From NCBI GenBank assembly GCA_046328505.1, contig JAXLWL010000002.1, positions 1,240,001-1,304,000 of the forward strand: a stretch of 64,000 nucleotides of DNA, given 5' to 3'. The notes under the pieces were generated by a model. That model had not been told where the DNA came from. It made no database searches and saw only the letters and a program-made list of their open reading frames with translations. The DNA comes from JBDHWG01 sp046328505 (GTDB lineage Bacteria > Chloroflexota > Anaerolineae > Epilineales > JAHCIE01). Below are positions 52,318 through 60,335 of the stretch, piece after piece; within the stretch, counting starts at the first letter, position 1; every line of letters starts with the position of its first letter. The translations under genes and the position numbers were made by a program.

Positions 52318-53183
52318 TGCCTGCCAGCGCCCTGGCGCTGCTGCTGGTCTCGACGCTCACACATACTGCCTGGAATGCCTGGGTGAAGGGAAGCCGGGCT
52401 AAGCTTTCGTTCCTCTGGCTCGGCCTGCTGGCGGCGATTTTCATCTACGCGCTGCCCGTAGCGTTCACGACACCGCTCGCCGTTCCGGACAGCGCGTGGC
52501 GCGTCTTGCTCCTCAGCGCCGTTTTCGAGACAGGGTACCTCATCAGCATCACCCGCGCCTACACGGTCGGTGATCTCTCGCTGGTCTATCCGCTAGCGCG
52601 CGGGTCTGCGCCGCTCATCATCGCCATGGCGTCAGCCGCTCTGCTCACCGAGCGCCTGCCGACCGCGGGGTATGTCGCCATCGCGCTGCTGACGCTGGGT
52701 ATCTACTTCGTCAGCCTGGTCAGCCTGCGCGACTTCACGCGCCCGCTCAAAGCCATCCTCACCCCCGCTGCCCTGTGGGCGTTGCTGGCCGGCATTTTCA
52801 TCGCCGGCTACTCGACCGTGGACAAGGTCGGCGTCGGGCTGATGCCGCCGTCCGCCTACAACCTGTGGGTGTTCATCGCGATGACCATCCTCGGTCTGCC
52901 GGTCGTTCTGTGGCTCGACGGGAAGACGGTCATGGCGCGCACGGCCCGCACCGAGTGGCGGCAGGTTCTCACCGGCGGCGTTTTCGTAATGGGGACGTAT
53001 TTCCTGGTGCTGTGGGCGCTGAGTATGGCGCCGGCGAGCTACGTCGGCGCGGTGCGTGGCGTGAGCGTGCTGCTCGGCGCGGTGTGGGGGTGGCGCTTTC
53101 TTGGGGAAAGACTCGGGCCAACGCGCATCGTCGGCGCGTGCCTCATGTTCGCTGGACTTGTGGTCCTGGCGTTGGGAGGGTAA
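52317..53183 (+). CDS. EamA-family (DMT) transporter
   Basis: 288 residues from the ATG at 52317, which overlaps the GCS2 stop (TGATG). About ten hydrophobic segments in two five-helix repeats; the first repeat ends YPLARGSAPLIIAMASAALLTERL and the second YVGAVRGVSVLLGAVWGWRFLGERLG, the usual EamA ends. Family members export amino acids and small metabolites. Translational coupling to the ligase gene suggests export of the ligated product. Confidence 0.88.
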   Translation: MPASALALLLVSTLTHTAWNAWVKGSRAKLSFLWLGLLAAIFIYALPVAFTTPLAVPDSAWRVLLLSAVFETGYLISITRAYTVGDLSLVYPLARGSAPLIIAMASAALLTERLPTAGYVAIALLTLGIYFVSLVSLRDFTRPLKAILTPAALWALLAGIFIAGYSTVDKVGVGLMPPSAYNLWVFIAMTILGLPVVLWLDGKTVMARTARTEWRQVLTGGVFVMGTYFLVLWALSMAPASYVGAVRGVSVLLGAVWGWRFLGERLGPTRIVGACLMFAGLVVLALGG

Positions 53184-53255
53184 TAGGCGCCGATTCTGCC
53201 TAATGAACTCTCCAGCACGTGACAACATTCGCGATTCACGAGAACCCCTGTAACT

Positions 53256-53376
53256 GTCATTGCGAGCGAAGCGAAGCAATCCCCCGCCCTTGAGACAGAC
53301 GGTCTGGAGCGAGGAGAGCGGGTCTTTAACCCAATGGGAGATTGCTTCGTCGGGCTATCGCCCTCCTCGCAATGAC
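53256..53376. repeat. Dispersed palindromic repeat, copy 2 (GTCATTGCGAG family)
   Basis: A 121-base element with the same ends as the copy at 13845: GTCATTGCGAGCG then AGCGAAGCAATCCCCCG on the left, GAGATTGCTTCGTC and CCTCGCAATGAC on the right. The middle differs. It occupies most of the 231-base gap between the EamA gene and the next coding region. No promoter was recognised in the rest of the gap. Confidence 0.75.
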
Positions 53377-53414
53377 TTGATGCTACTTGTGTTCACCTGG
53401 AATACGAGGACCTG

Positions 53415-54110
53415 ATGATTGAGGAAGTTGACGGTTACTTGTGCGAGCTACGTCGCGCTGACGAAGGTATCCTACAGCCGATCCTCAAGGTGGGCGGTGT
53501 GCCTGTGTTCCTCGAGGAGTCTATCTGGCCTGTGTGTACAAGATGCGGGCAAGCCATGAACTTCATAGCGCAAATACCTCTGCAGCGTCCGCTGCGTTTC
53601 TCACACAAGTATGCGATTGCCTACGTCTTCATGTGCCCTGGGAGCTACGACGACCGAGGATGGCTTCTGTGCAACACATGGGCATCAGGTGAGGGAGCCA
53701 ACGCGGTTTTTCTGCAGGAAGATCGAGGCCGAGTAATAGTAGCCGATGCAAAAGTGGCCTATCCTGATTGCGCGGTAACCTTGCGTCCAATCAAGGAGCT
53801 GCTCATTGACACATCTGACTATGATCTCCCGGACGGTCTGCGTGAACGAGTGTCGGAAGCAACGAAGATAGGGGGCGTGCCAGCTTGGCTGCAGGGGAAT
53901 GGAACACCCAAGTGTCCGAGATGTAAAGGAAGCACGATCCTTGTTGCACAGATCAATGCGGAACTCGATGGTGCCTTACCGGCTGATCCAAGCAGATGGG
54001 GCGATGCGTATCAGTTTTTGGACTTCGGTGATGTTGGCCTCGGCTATGTGTTCATCTGTGCAAACGAGTGTGGGCGTGACGGCGCCGCGTTTCTCTGGCA
54101 ATCAACCTAA
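53415..54110 (+). CDS. Internally duplicated zinc-ribbon protein (DUF1963-like), unknown function
   Basis: 231 residues, GAGG just before the ATG. The protein is a two-fold repeat about 126 residues apart: KVGGVPVFLE...CTRCGQAMNFIAQI (25-54) matches KIGGVPAWLQ...CPRCKGSTILVAQI (151-180), and AYVFMC near 70 matches GYVFIC near 210. Each half has a CxxC pair, so two zinc ribbons are likely. The GGxPxWL...FIAQI pattern recalls DUF1963/YwqG proteins. Codons are less GC-rich at third positions than in neighbouring genes, and the gene stands alone next to a dispersed repeat, which suggests acquisition from elsewhere. Confidence 0.75.
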   Translation: MIEEVDGYLCELRRADEGILQPILKVGGVPVFLEESIWPVCTRCGQAMNFIAQIPLQRPLRFSHKYAIAYVFMCPGSYDDRGWLLCNTWASGEGANAVFLQEDRGRVIVADAKVAYPDCAVTLRPIKELLIDTSDYDLPDGLRERVSEATKIGGVPAWLQGNGTPKCPRCKGSTILVAQINAELDGALPADPSRWGDAYQFLDFGDVGLGYVFICANECGRDGAAFLWQST

Positions 54111-54123
54111 TCGAGGGTTATCG

Positions 54124-55530
54124 TTAGTCCCCTGATTGCAATGCAGCGGCTAGCATCTTCTGCGCGATAGGCGCAGCGACGGTCGAGCCTTCTCCGCCGT
54201 TTTCCACGATCACCGATACAATGTACCGCCGCTGCTTGTCTAGCGGCGCCTCGGCCAGGAACCAGGCGTGGGGCGCGGTATTCGGCCCGGTCTCGGCCGT
54301 ACCGGTCTTGCCGCCGACCTGGACGTTGGGGATGCGCGCGCCGCTGGCGTAGCCGTCTGTCACGGCGACCCCCATGATGTTCCGCACCTGCTGCGCCGTC
54401 TGGGCGCTGATGGGTGTTGCCAGCGTCCCAGTCTCTGGCTCCCGAACGACCTTCCCCGCCTTGTCCTTGATCTCCTTCAGGAGATGCGGAATCGGCATCT
54501 TACCGTCGTTAGCGACGGTCGTTCCGATCATCGCCATTTCGATGGGCGTGATCTGAAGCTCGCCCTGCCCGAAGCCCGTCGAGGCCAGCAAGACTTCGTC
54601 CGACAGATCCTTGTTGGCGATCTGGCTCTTGGTGACAGGAATCTCCAGCGGTAGGTCGCTGTCGGCGCGGAAGCGGCTGGCGTAGTCCATGTAGCGCTGC
54701 GCGCCCAGCTCCAGGGCCAGTCGGGCGAACGTCAGGTTGCACGAGTAGCCGAAAGCATGGGCCAGGTCGAACGAGTTGACACCCTGCGGGTTGTTATTGC
54801 AGCGGATAGGGAACCCGCGCACGTTCAGTGTCGCCGCGCCGTCGTCGAACTTCTGATCCGGGCGCGTCACCCCGGCGTCGAGCGCGGAGGCCAGTGTGAA
54901 CGTCTTCCAGGTCGAGCCGGGCGGGTAGCGTCCCTGGGTGGCGCGGTTCAGCAGCGGTGCGGCGGGGTCGGCGCTGAGCTGCGCGAACGTGTCGTCCAGG
55001 CGGTTCGGGTCGTATGTGGGATGGCTCGCCATCGCCAGGATTTCGCCGTCGTTATTCATCAGCACGATAGCGCCGCGGCGGTTGCCGAGCAGATTATCCG
55101 CGACCTGCTGGAGCTTGAGGTCCAGGGTCAGTGACACATCGTGGCCGACCGGCGCCTGGTGCAGGAAGCGCCAGCGGAGCGTCCCCAGGGGATCGGAGCC
55201 ACCGAGGCCGCGCAGGTCGTCGTTGAACGCCTCCTCGACGCCCGCGACGCCGTGCTTCGTGCTGAAGTAACCCAGGACAGGAGCGAGAGATGGATAGTTG
55301 TAGATGCGCTGCGGACCGTCCGCCGTCATCTTGGTGTCCGCGAGCACCTGGCCGTTGCGATCCAGGATACGGCCGCGCTGAATCTGCTGCTCCAGCAGGA
55401 CGGTGCGCGCATTGTTTGGCAGAGCGGTCAGCTCTGGCCCGCGCACGACCGACCAGTAGGTCATGCCGACGGTGAGCAGGGCAAACATGGCAATGAGAAA
55501 GCCGGCCACGCGGCCGATGTTGCGCGTCAT
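54124..55530 (-). CDS. pbpA: Penicillin-binding protein 2-type transpeptidase (PbpA/FtsI family)
   Basis: 468 residues from the ATG at 55528-55530; the extension to 55821 lies inside rodA. One N-terminal membrane anchor (about 8-26), a short dimerisation region (QIQRGRILDRNGQVLADT), and a transpeptidase domain with STWKTF (Ser about 206), YSCNL (SxN) and GGKTGTAE (KTG). It crosslinks peptidoglycan outside the membrane with its SEDS partner, encoded 5 bp upstream. The short N-terminal region resembles actinobacterial PbpA rather than full-length FtsI. Confidence 0.92.
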   Translation of the reverse strand: MTRNIGRVAGFLIAMFALLTVGMTYWSVVRGPELTALPNNARTVLLEQQIQRGRILDRNGQVLADTKMTADGPQRIYNYPSLAPVLGYFSTKHGVAGVEEAFNDDLRGLGGSDPLGTLRWRFLHQAPVGHDVSLTLDLKLQQVADNLLGNRRGAIVLMNNDGEILAMASHPTYDPNRLDDTFAQLSADPAAPLLNRATQGRYPPGSTWKTFTLASALDAGVTRPDQKFDDGAATLNVRGFPIRCNNNPQGVNSFDLAHAFGYSCNLTFARLALELGAQRYMDYASRFRADSDLPLEIPVTKSQIANKDLSDEVLLASTGFGQGELQITPIEMAMIGTTVANDGKMPIPHLLKEIKDKAGKVVREPETGTLATPISAQTAQQVRNIMGVAVTDGYASGARIPNVQVGGKTGTAETGPNTAPHAWFLAEAPLDKQRRYIVSVIVENGGEGSTVAAPIAQKMLAAALQSGD

Positions 55531-55535
55531 CTGCG

Positions 55536-56840
55536 TCAGGCTTCCTCGCGCGGCGGAATCTTGAGCAGCAGCGCCAGCAGCATGTACGACGTGATAAGCG
55601 AGCTGCCGCCGTAGCTCACGAAAGACAGCGTGACGCCCGTCAAGGGAATGAGCTTGAGGTTGCCGCCGACGATGATGAGCGTCTGGACGGCTACGACCGC
55701 CGTGAGGCCCGTCGCCAGCAGCTGGCCGTACTCGTCCCGCGCGGTCATGGCGATGTGGAAGCCACGCGCGATGAGCAGGGCAAACAGCCCCAGCACGGCC
55801 ATGGCGCCCATCAAGCCCCACTCCTCGGCGATGGCGTTGAAGATGTAGTCAGTGTGGACGGCCGGAATGTAGTTCGAGTAGCCGTAGCCCAGGCCCTCGC
55901 CGAGCAGGCCGCCCGCCGCCAGCGCGATCAAGCCCTGGACGATCTGGAACCCCTCGGCCTGCGACACGCTCCACGGGTCGAGCAGAATGTCGAAGCGCGT
56001 GCGAACATAGCTGAATAGCCGCACGACGGCAAAAGCGCCTGCCACGAAGAGCGTCAGCCCGATGACGACGTAGCGTGCGCGTCCGGTCGCCGCGTAGAGC
56101 ATGACAAGGAACACGGAGAAGAAGAGGAGCGCCTGGCCCAGGTCTCTGTGGAGGACGAAGAGTACCATCGACAGGCCCCACATCGCGAGCATGCCGATGA
56201 CCGCCTGCGGCTGTGGGATGTGCAATGCGCCCCACGCCACACTATACGACGGGTTCATGAGCTGCTCGCGGTGCCGCTCTAGGAAGCCCGCCAGGAAGAC
56301 GACGAGCAGAATGCGTACGAGCTCCGGCGGCTGGAAGGTGAAGCCACCGATGCCGATCGACGGCAAATTCGGCCCAGGCCCTCCGTCACCGCCCGCCAGC
56401 AGTGTCAAGACGAGCAAAACCAGGCCGACCGCGCCCCAGAAATAGGGATAGCGGCGGAGCCAGCGCAGGTCCGACGGCATGAACACGGTAATAGCTACGA
56501 ACGCCGCGATGGATAGGATGAACCAGTTGAACTGGCGCGAGGCGAGCGTCGGCGCGAGCCGATAGGTCATGACCAGGCCAAGGGCCTGCAGGCAGCCAAC
56601 GATCGGCAGGAGAAATGGGTCAGCCCACGGTGAGCGCCACACCAGCGCGAAGTGGGCCACCAGCAGGCCCGCGATTAGGCCGAAGGCGGGCCAAAGGTCC
56701 AAGGGCGCGGGCACACGGTCGTGCAGCACCATTGTCAGCAGCGCGAAGCTGCCAACCGCGAGCGCCGTCGGGAAGAGGAGAAGAGCCAGCTCGCGCCATC
56801 GAAAGCTAGCCGCCTTCGCCGGCACGCTACGCGCTGTCAT
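55536..56840 (-). CDS. rodA: SEDS peptidoglycan glycosyltransferase (RodA/FtsW family)
   Basis: 434 residues from the ATG at 56838-56840. About ten membrane helices. SEDS signatures are FTFQPPELVRILLVVFLAGFL, VLFVLHRDLGQALLFFSVF (catalytic Asp region HRDLG), AVHTDYIFNAIAEEWGLMG and GVTLSFVSYGGSSLITSYM. It polymerises lipid II, working with the adjacent PBP. The rodA-pbpA order with only 5 bp between them is common. Whether it serves elongation or division cannot be decided from sequence alone. Confidence 0.92.
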   Translation of the reverse strand: MTARSVPAKAASFRWRELALLLFPTALAVGSFALLTMVLHDRVPAPLDLWPAFGLIAGLLVAHFALVWRSPWADPFLLPIVGCLQALGLVMTYRLAPTLASRQFNWFILSIAAFVAITVFMPSDLRWLRRYPYFWGAVGLVLLVLTLLAGGDGGPGPNLPSIGIGGFTFQPPELVRILLVVFLAGFLERHREQLMNPSYSVAWGALHIPQPQAVIGMLAMWGLSMVLFVLHRDLGQALLFFSVFLVMLYAATGRARYVVIGLTLFVAGAFAVVRLFSYVRTRFDILLDPWSVSQAEGFQIVQGLIALAAGGLLGEGLGYGYSNYIPAVHTDYIFNAIAEEWGLMGAMAVLGLFALLIARGFHIAMTARDEYGQLLATGLTAVVAVQTLIIVGGNLKLIPLTGVTLSFVSYGGSSLITSYMLLALLLKIPPREEA

Positions 56841-56847
56841 TCGCCGC

Positions 56848-57756
56848 TCAGCCCTCGCTCGACGCGGTGACCTTGCCGGTCTCAGGATAATACTTGTCGA
56901 GGAACAAGCTGAGACGCTGGCGCACCTCCGGCGTAATGGCATCCGGCGCGGTCGCGATAGCCGAGCCGAGCGCATCACGGCAGCCGGCGTCGCACTTGAG
57001 CTCGACCACGCGCGGGATGACAGACTTCAGCACCCGCTGTGCCGTGGCGACGTTTTGGTTCAGGTTGCGGATGACGATTTCCGCCGTCACGGGCTCCTCG
57101 CTCTCGTGCCAGACATCGTAGTCCGTCACCATGGCCAGCACGGCGTAATCCATCTCGGCCTCGCGCGCCAGCTTGGCCTCGGGTATCGCCGTCATGCCGA
57201 TGATATCGAAGCCCATCGTGCGGTAGAAGCGCGACTCCGCCTTTGTAGAGAACTGCGGGCCTTCGATGACGACCATCGTTCCCCCGTCATGGACTTTGGT
57301 CTCCGCCGCTTCCTTGCTCGCCACGTAGAGAGCGCGGCGCATGGCAGGGCAGAACGGGTCGGCGATGCCGACGTGGGCCACGATGCCGTTCTCGAAGAAG
57401 CTCCCCGGCCGCCCCTTGGTGCGGTCGAAAATCTGATCCGGAATGACAATATCCAGCGGCTTAATCTTGCGCCGCAGACTACCGACGGCGCTGACGGCAA
57501 TCAGGTGGCGAACGCCCAAAGACTTCAGCGCCCAGATGTTGGCGCGAACGGGAAGCTCGGTGGGTGTGAGGCGGTGTCCTCGACCGTGGCGCGGGAGAAA
57601 AGCGACGCGCTGTCCGCTCAGAGTGCCGACGCTCACCACGTCACTCGGCGAGCCGAACGGCGTCTCGACCCTGATCTCTTCGACGTCGGTAAGATCGGGC
57701 ATGTGATACAGGCCGCTCCCGCCAATCACACCAATCAGGGCCTTCGGGTCACTCAT
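56848..57756 (-). CDS. mtnP: 5'-methylthioadenosine phosphorylase
   Basis: 302 residues from the ATG at 57754-57756 with AAGGAG at 6 bases. Family motifs: GVIGGSGLYHM, FLPRHGRGHRLTPTELPVRANI (phosphate and substrate His), AVSAVGSLRRKIKPLD, VVIEGPQFSTKAESRFYR, and IGMTAIPEAKLAREAEM. It cleaves methylthioadenosine with phosphate to adenine and methylthioribose-1-phosphate, recycling methionine and adenine. It is followed after 7 bp by rodA. Confidence 0.94.
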   Translation of the reverse strand: MSDPKALIGVIGGSGLYHMPDLTDVEEIRVETPFGSPSDVVSVGTLSGQRVAFLPRHGRGHRLTPTELPVRANIWALKSLGVRHLIAVSAVGSLRRKIKPLDIVIPDQIFDRTKGRPGSFFENGIVAHVGIADPFCPAMRRALYVASKEAAETKVHDGGTMVVIEGPQFSTKAESRFYRTMGFDIIGMTAIPEAKLAREAEMDYAVLAMVTDYDVWHESEEPVTAEIVIRNLNQNVATAQRVLKSVIPRVVELKCDAGCRDALGSAIATAPDAITPEVRQRLSLFLDKYYPETGKVTASSEG

Positions 57757-57785
57757 GGGTTCTCCTTGGATAGACGCGATGCATA

Positions 57786-57814
57786 GAATGCGGAAGGCGC
57801 CTTGCGTCGCATTC
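57786..57814. promoter_or_regulatory. Hairpin in the mtnP leader
   Basis: GAATGCG (57786-57792) pairs with CGCATTC (57808-57814), and AAGGCGCCTT inside the loop is itself a 10-base palindrome. It lies between the predicted transcript start near 57837 and the mtnP ribosome-binding site. It does not match any SAM or adenine riboswitch I know. Confidence 0.4.
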
Positions 57815-57843
57815 CGTTGTGAAGCGAGTATACTTGCCAGGGA

Positions 57844-57872
57844 AGTATAGTCTAAGCAGGCAGGAGTGACAA
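57844..57872 (-). promoter_or_regulatory. Promoter of the mtnP-rodA-pbpA operon, with overlapping inverted repeat
   Basis: Minus strand TTGTCA (57867-57872), 17-base spacer, TATACT (57844-57849). An inverted repeat, AGTATACTT (57827-57835) and AAGTATAGT (57843-57851), covers the -10 box and the start site, and also supplies a TATACT or TATAGT box on the plus strand for the divergent GNAT gene. It may be an operator or a consequence of two divergent -10 boxes. Confidence 0.55.
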
Positions 57873-57881
57873 CGAATAACG

Positions 57882-58652
57882 ATGGACATAGACGTGAGGT
57901 TGGTGCGCGAGATCGAGGAGCTGGCAATGAACGCGTGGCCAGCCGCCATCGTTCAGACGCTCGGCGGCTGGCGCCTCCGCTTCAACTGGGGCGTGACGTC
58001 GCGTGCAAACTCTGTATGGCCGAATGACGCCGACGAGGCTCCACCTCTGGAAGAACGCCTCCGCATCGCGGACGATTTCTACGCTCGCCGTGGCGCGCCT
58101 GCCCAGTACCAGATTTCCCCCGCCTCCCGCCCCGGCGACCTGGACGCGCACCTGGCACAGTGCGGCTACGCCATTCACTCGCGCACGTGCGTGCAGACGG
58201 CGAGCCTGGCGGACGTCATCGCCAGGGCCTCGACGACGACACGCATTCACATCGCCGACGAATGCGCGGATGCCTGGTTCGACGCGTACACCGATGCGGA
58301 GGGCGCCGACGCTCGAAGTGCGACGTTGCGGCGAGGCATCGTCGAGCGTATCGGTCCGCGCACAGCATTCGCACACCTAAATGTTGATGGCTCGGCGGCA
58401 GCCGTGGGAATGGGCGTCCTGGAGCGAGGTTGGCTTGGCATCTTCAACATGTCGACCCACCGCACGTATCGGCGACGTGGCGCGGCGACCGCGATCCTGA
58501 GCGGATTGGCGAATTGGGCGGCGCAGAATGGCGCATCGCGCACCTATCTCCAGGTGGTCGAGAGTAACGCCCCGGCCCGCGCGCTGTACGAGGGGTTGGG
58601 CTTTTCCACGCTCTACCATTACCACTACCGAAAGGCGCCTAGCCATGGTTAA
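57882..58652 (+). CDS. GNAT-family N-acetyltransferase
   Basis: 256 residues. The N-terminal half (MNAWPAAIVQTLGGWRLRFNWGVTSRANSVWP) is the domain found before the acetyltransferase in one GNAT subfamily. The C-terminal half has the acetyl-CoA site MSTHRTYRRRGAATAILSGLA and ends ESNAPARALYEGLGFSTLYHYHYR. The substrate is unknown. It overlaps the GH3 gene by 8 bases, which links it with amino-sugar recycling. Confidence 0.87.
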   Translation: MDIDVRLVREIEELAMNAWPAAIVQTLGGWRLRFNWGVTSRANSVWPNDADEAPPLEERLRIADDFYARRGAPAQYQISPASRPGDLDAHLAQCGYAIHSRTCVQTASLADVIARASTTTRIHIADECADAWFDAYTDAEGADARSATLRRGIVERIGPRTAFAHLNVDGSAAAVGMGVLERGWLGIFNMSTHRTYRRRGAATAILSGLANWAAQNGASRTYLQVVESNAPARALYEGLGFSTLYHYHYRKAPSHG

Positions 58653-60258
58653 GATCCCCTCCCTAGACGACCTCAGCCTGGATATGAAAGTCGGTCAGGT
58701 CATCATGGGCGGCTTCCCTGCTCCGGAGGCTGACGCGACGACGCTCGCCGCCGTGCGCGACGGTAGCCTGGGCAACATCATTCTTTTCGCCTACAACTGC
58801 CCGTCGCCCACCTCGGTCGCGGCCCTCACCGCCACGCTGCAGGCAGCCGCCCCCGCGCCGCTGCTCATCGCCGCCGACCAGGAAGGCGGCGCCGTCACAC
58901 GGCTTGGGCCTCCGGCGACCGTGATGCCGAGCGCGATGGCGCGAGGCGCAGCCGACGACCTGCGCCTCGCCGAGCGGGCGGCAGCAGTGATGGGCGCTGA
59001 GATGCGCGCGGTCGGGATCAATGTCGGCCTGGCGCCCGTCGCCGATGTCAACAGCAATCCCTTCAACCCGGTCATTGGGCCACGCTCTTTCGGAGAGGAC
59101 CCCTACCGTGTGGCGGACTTCGTGGCCGCCACGGTGCGCGGGCTACAGGGTCGCGGTATCGCGGCGTGCGCCAAGCACTTCCCCGGCCACGGCGACACGG
59201 CGGTGGACTCGCACTTTGGCTTACCGCGCAACGAGCGCAGCATGGACGAGCTGGAGCGGGTCGAGCTCGTTCCGTTCAACGCGGCTATTGCCGCCAACGT
59301 CCATCTCGTTATGTCGAGCCATATTCTCTTTCCGGCCCTCGATGCTGAACGCCCCTCGACACTCAGCCACGCCATACTCACCGATCTGCTGCGCGGACGC
59401 CTCGGATTCGATGGCGTCGTGATTACCGATTCGATGGAGATGGCGGGTATCATGCAGGGCCGCTCCACGCCTGATGCATGCGTTGAGGCGTTCGCCGCCG
59501 GCGCCGACATCGTATGCCCGTCGCACCACCGGGCGGATCAAGCCGCCGCCCACGCCCTCATCGTCGCGGCCCTGCGCAGCGGGGCCATCCCACTACGCCG
59601 TCTCGACGAAGCTGTTGGGCGGATTCTTCGCCTGAAGACCTGGCTCGCCGACGCGGCCCCCGCGCTCGACGCGAGTCTCGCCAGCGTCGGCAGCCCATCT
59701 CACCAGGCGGTCGCCGAGGAAGTCGCCGCGCGCTCGATTACGCTTGTCAGGGACGCGGCAGGGTGGGTGCCGCTGCCAGAAGGGATCGTCGGGGTTATTG
59801 AGTTCGGAGAAACGCGCCTGACCCCGGCCGAGGACCGCGTGCGGGGCGGCTCGGCGCTGGCGGGGCATCTGGCGCATTTCCGCGCCGTGCAGCCGCTCAG
59901 TCTCCCCCTGACCCCGGACGCCGGCCACGTCCAGGCGGCGCTCGACGTGGCGCAGCGGAGCAATATCATCGTGATGGGCACACGGGCCGCGGCGCTGTAC
60001 CCGGCGCAGACGGCGCTGGTCCGGGAGGTCCTGGCCCTTGGCCGCCCGACGGTCATCGTGGCTCTCCGAGCGCCCTACGATTTGCTGGCCTTCCCTGACG
60101 CCCCGGCGTTCGTGGCCGCGTATGGCGACGTTCCGCCGAGCCTCGACGCGATTGTCAAGGTCCTGGTCGGCGAGGCTGCGGCTCGCGGGCGTCTACCGGT
60201 GACGCTACCGGGCCTGTACGAGCGCGGCGACGGCGTGATGCGAACACATCGCGGTTGA
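58645..60258 (+). CDS. nagZ: Glycoside hydrolase family 3 beta-N-acetylglucosaminidase (NagZ-like)
   Basis: 537 residues from the ATG at 58645. The catalytic domain has LLIAADQEGGAVTRLGPP, CAKHFPGHGDTAVDSHFGLP (the NagZ loop with catalytic His) and DGVVITDSMEMAGI (nucleophile Asp). A second domain of about 180 residues follows, as in the two-domain Bacillus enzyme. It removes GlcNAc from muropeptides. No signal peptide is visible, so action on imported fragments is likely. It should work with NamZ, AmiE-like, AnmK and MurQ encoded 20 kb away. Confidence 0.9.
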   Translation: MVKIPSLDDLSLDMKVGQVIMGGFPAPEADATTLAAVRDGSLGNIILFAYNCPSPTSVAALTATLQAAAPAPLLIAADQEGGAVTRLGPPATVMPSAMARGAADDLRLAERAAAVMGAEMRAVGINVGLAPVADVNSNPFNPVIGPRSFGEDPYRVADFVAATVRGLQGRGIAACAKHFPGHGDTAVDSHFGLPRNERSMDELERVELVPFNAAIAANVHLVMSSHILFPALDAERPSTLSHAILTDLLRGRLGFDGVVITDSMEMAGIMQGRSTPDACVEAFAAGADIVCPSHHRADQAAAHALIVAALRSGAIPLRRLDEAVGRILRLKTWLADAAPALDASLASVGSPSHQAVAEEVAARSITLVRDAAGWVPLPEGIVGVIEFGETRLTPAEDRVRGGSALAGHLAHFRAVQPLSLPLTPDAGHVQAALDVAQRSNIIVMGTRAAALYPAQTALVREVLALGRPTVIVALRAPYDLLAFPDAPAFVAAYGDVPPSLDAIVKVLVGEAAARGRLPVTLPGLYERGDGVMRTHRG

Positions 60259-60281
60259 ACGCACCTCACGGACAAATGACG

Positions 60282-60308
60282 TAGGGGCAGGTCTGAAACC
60301 TGCCCCTA
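60282..60308. terminator. Perfect 11-bp hairpin between convergent genes
   Basis: TAGGGGCAGGT (60282-60292) and ACCTGCCCCTA (60298-60308) around a 5-base loop, in the 77-base gap between convergent nagZ and the transglutaminase gene. It could stop transcription from both sides, although no T-tract follows. The sequence may also be a small dispersed repeat. Confidence 0.55.
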
Positions 60309-60335
60309 TCTCCACGTTACTTTCGCAACACACCG

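Noticed and set aside
55531..55821. N-terminal extension of pbpA into rodA
   Set aside because: The extension is an out-of-frame reading of the end of rodA; the ATG at 55528-55530 directly precedes the membrane anchor.
57757..57840. SAM or adenine riboswitch ahead of mtnP
   Set aside because: Only a single hairpin with a nested palindrome is visible; none of the conserved cores of known SAM or purine riboswitches can be found.
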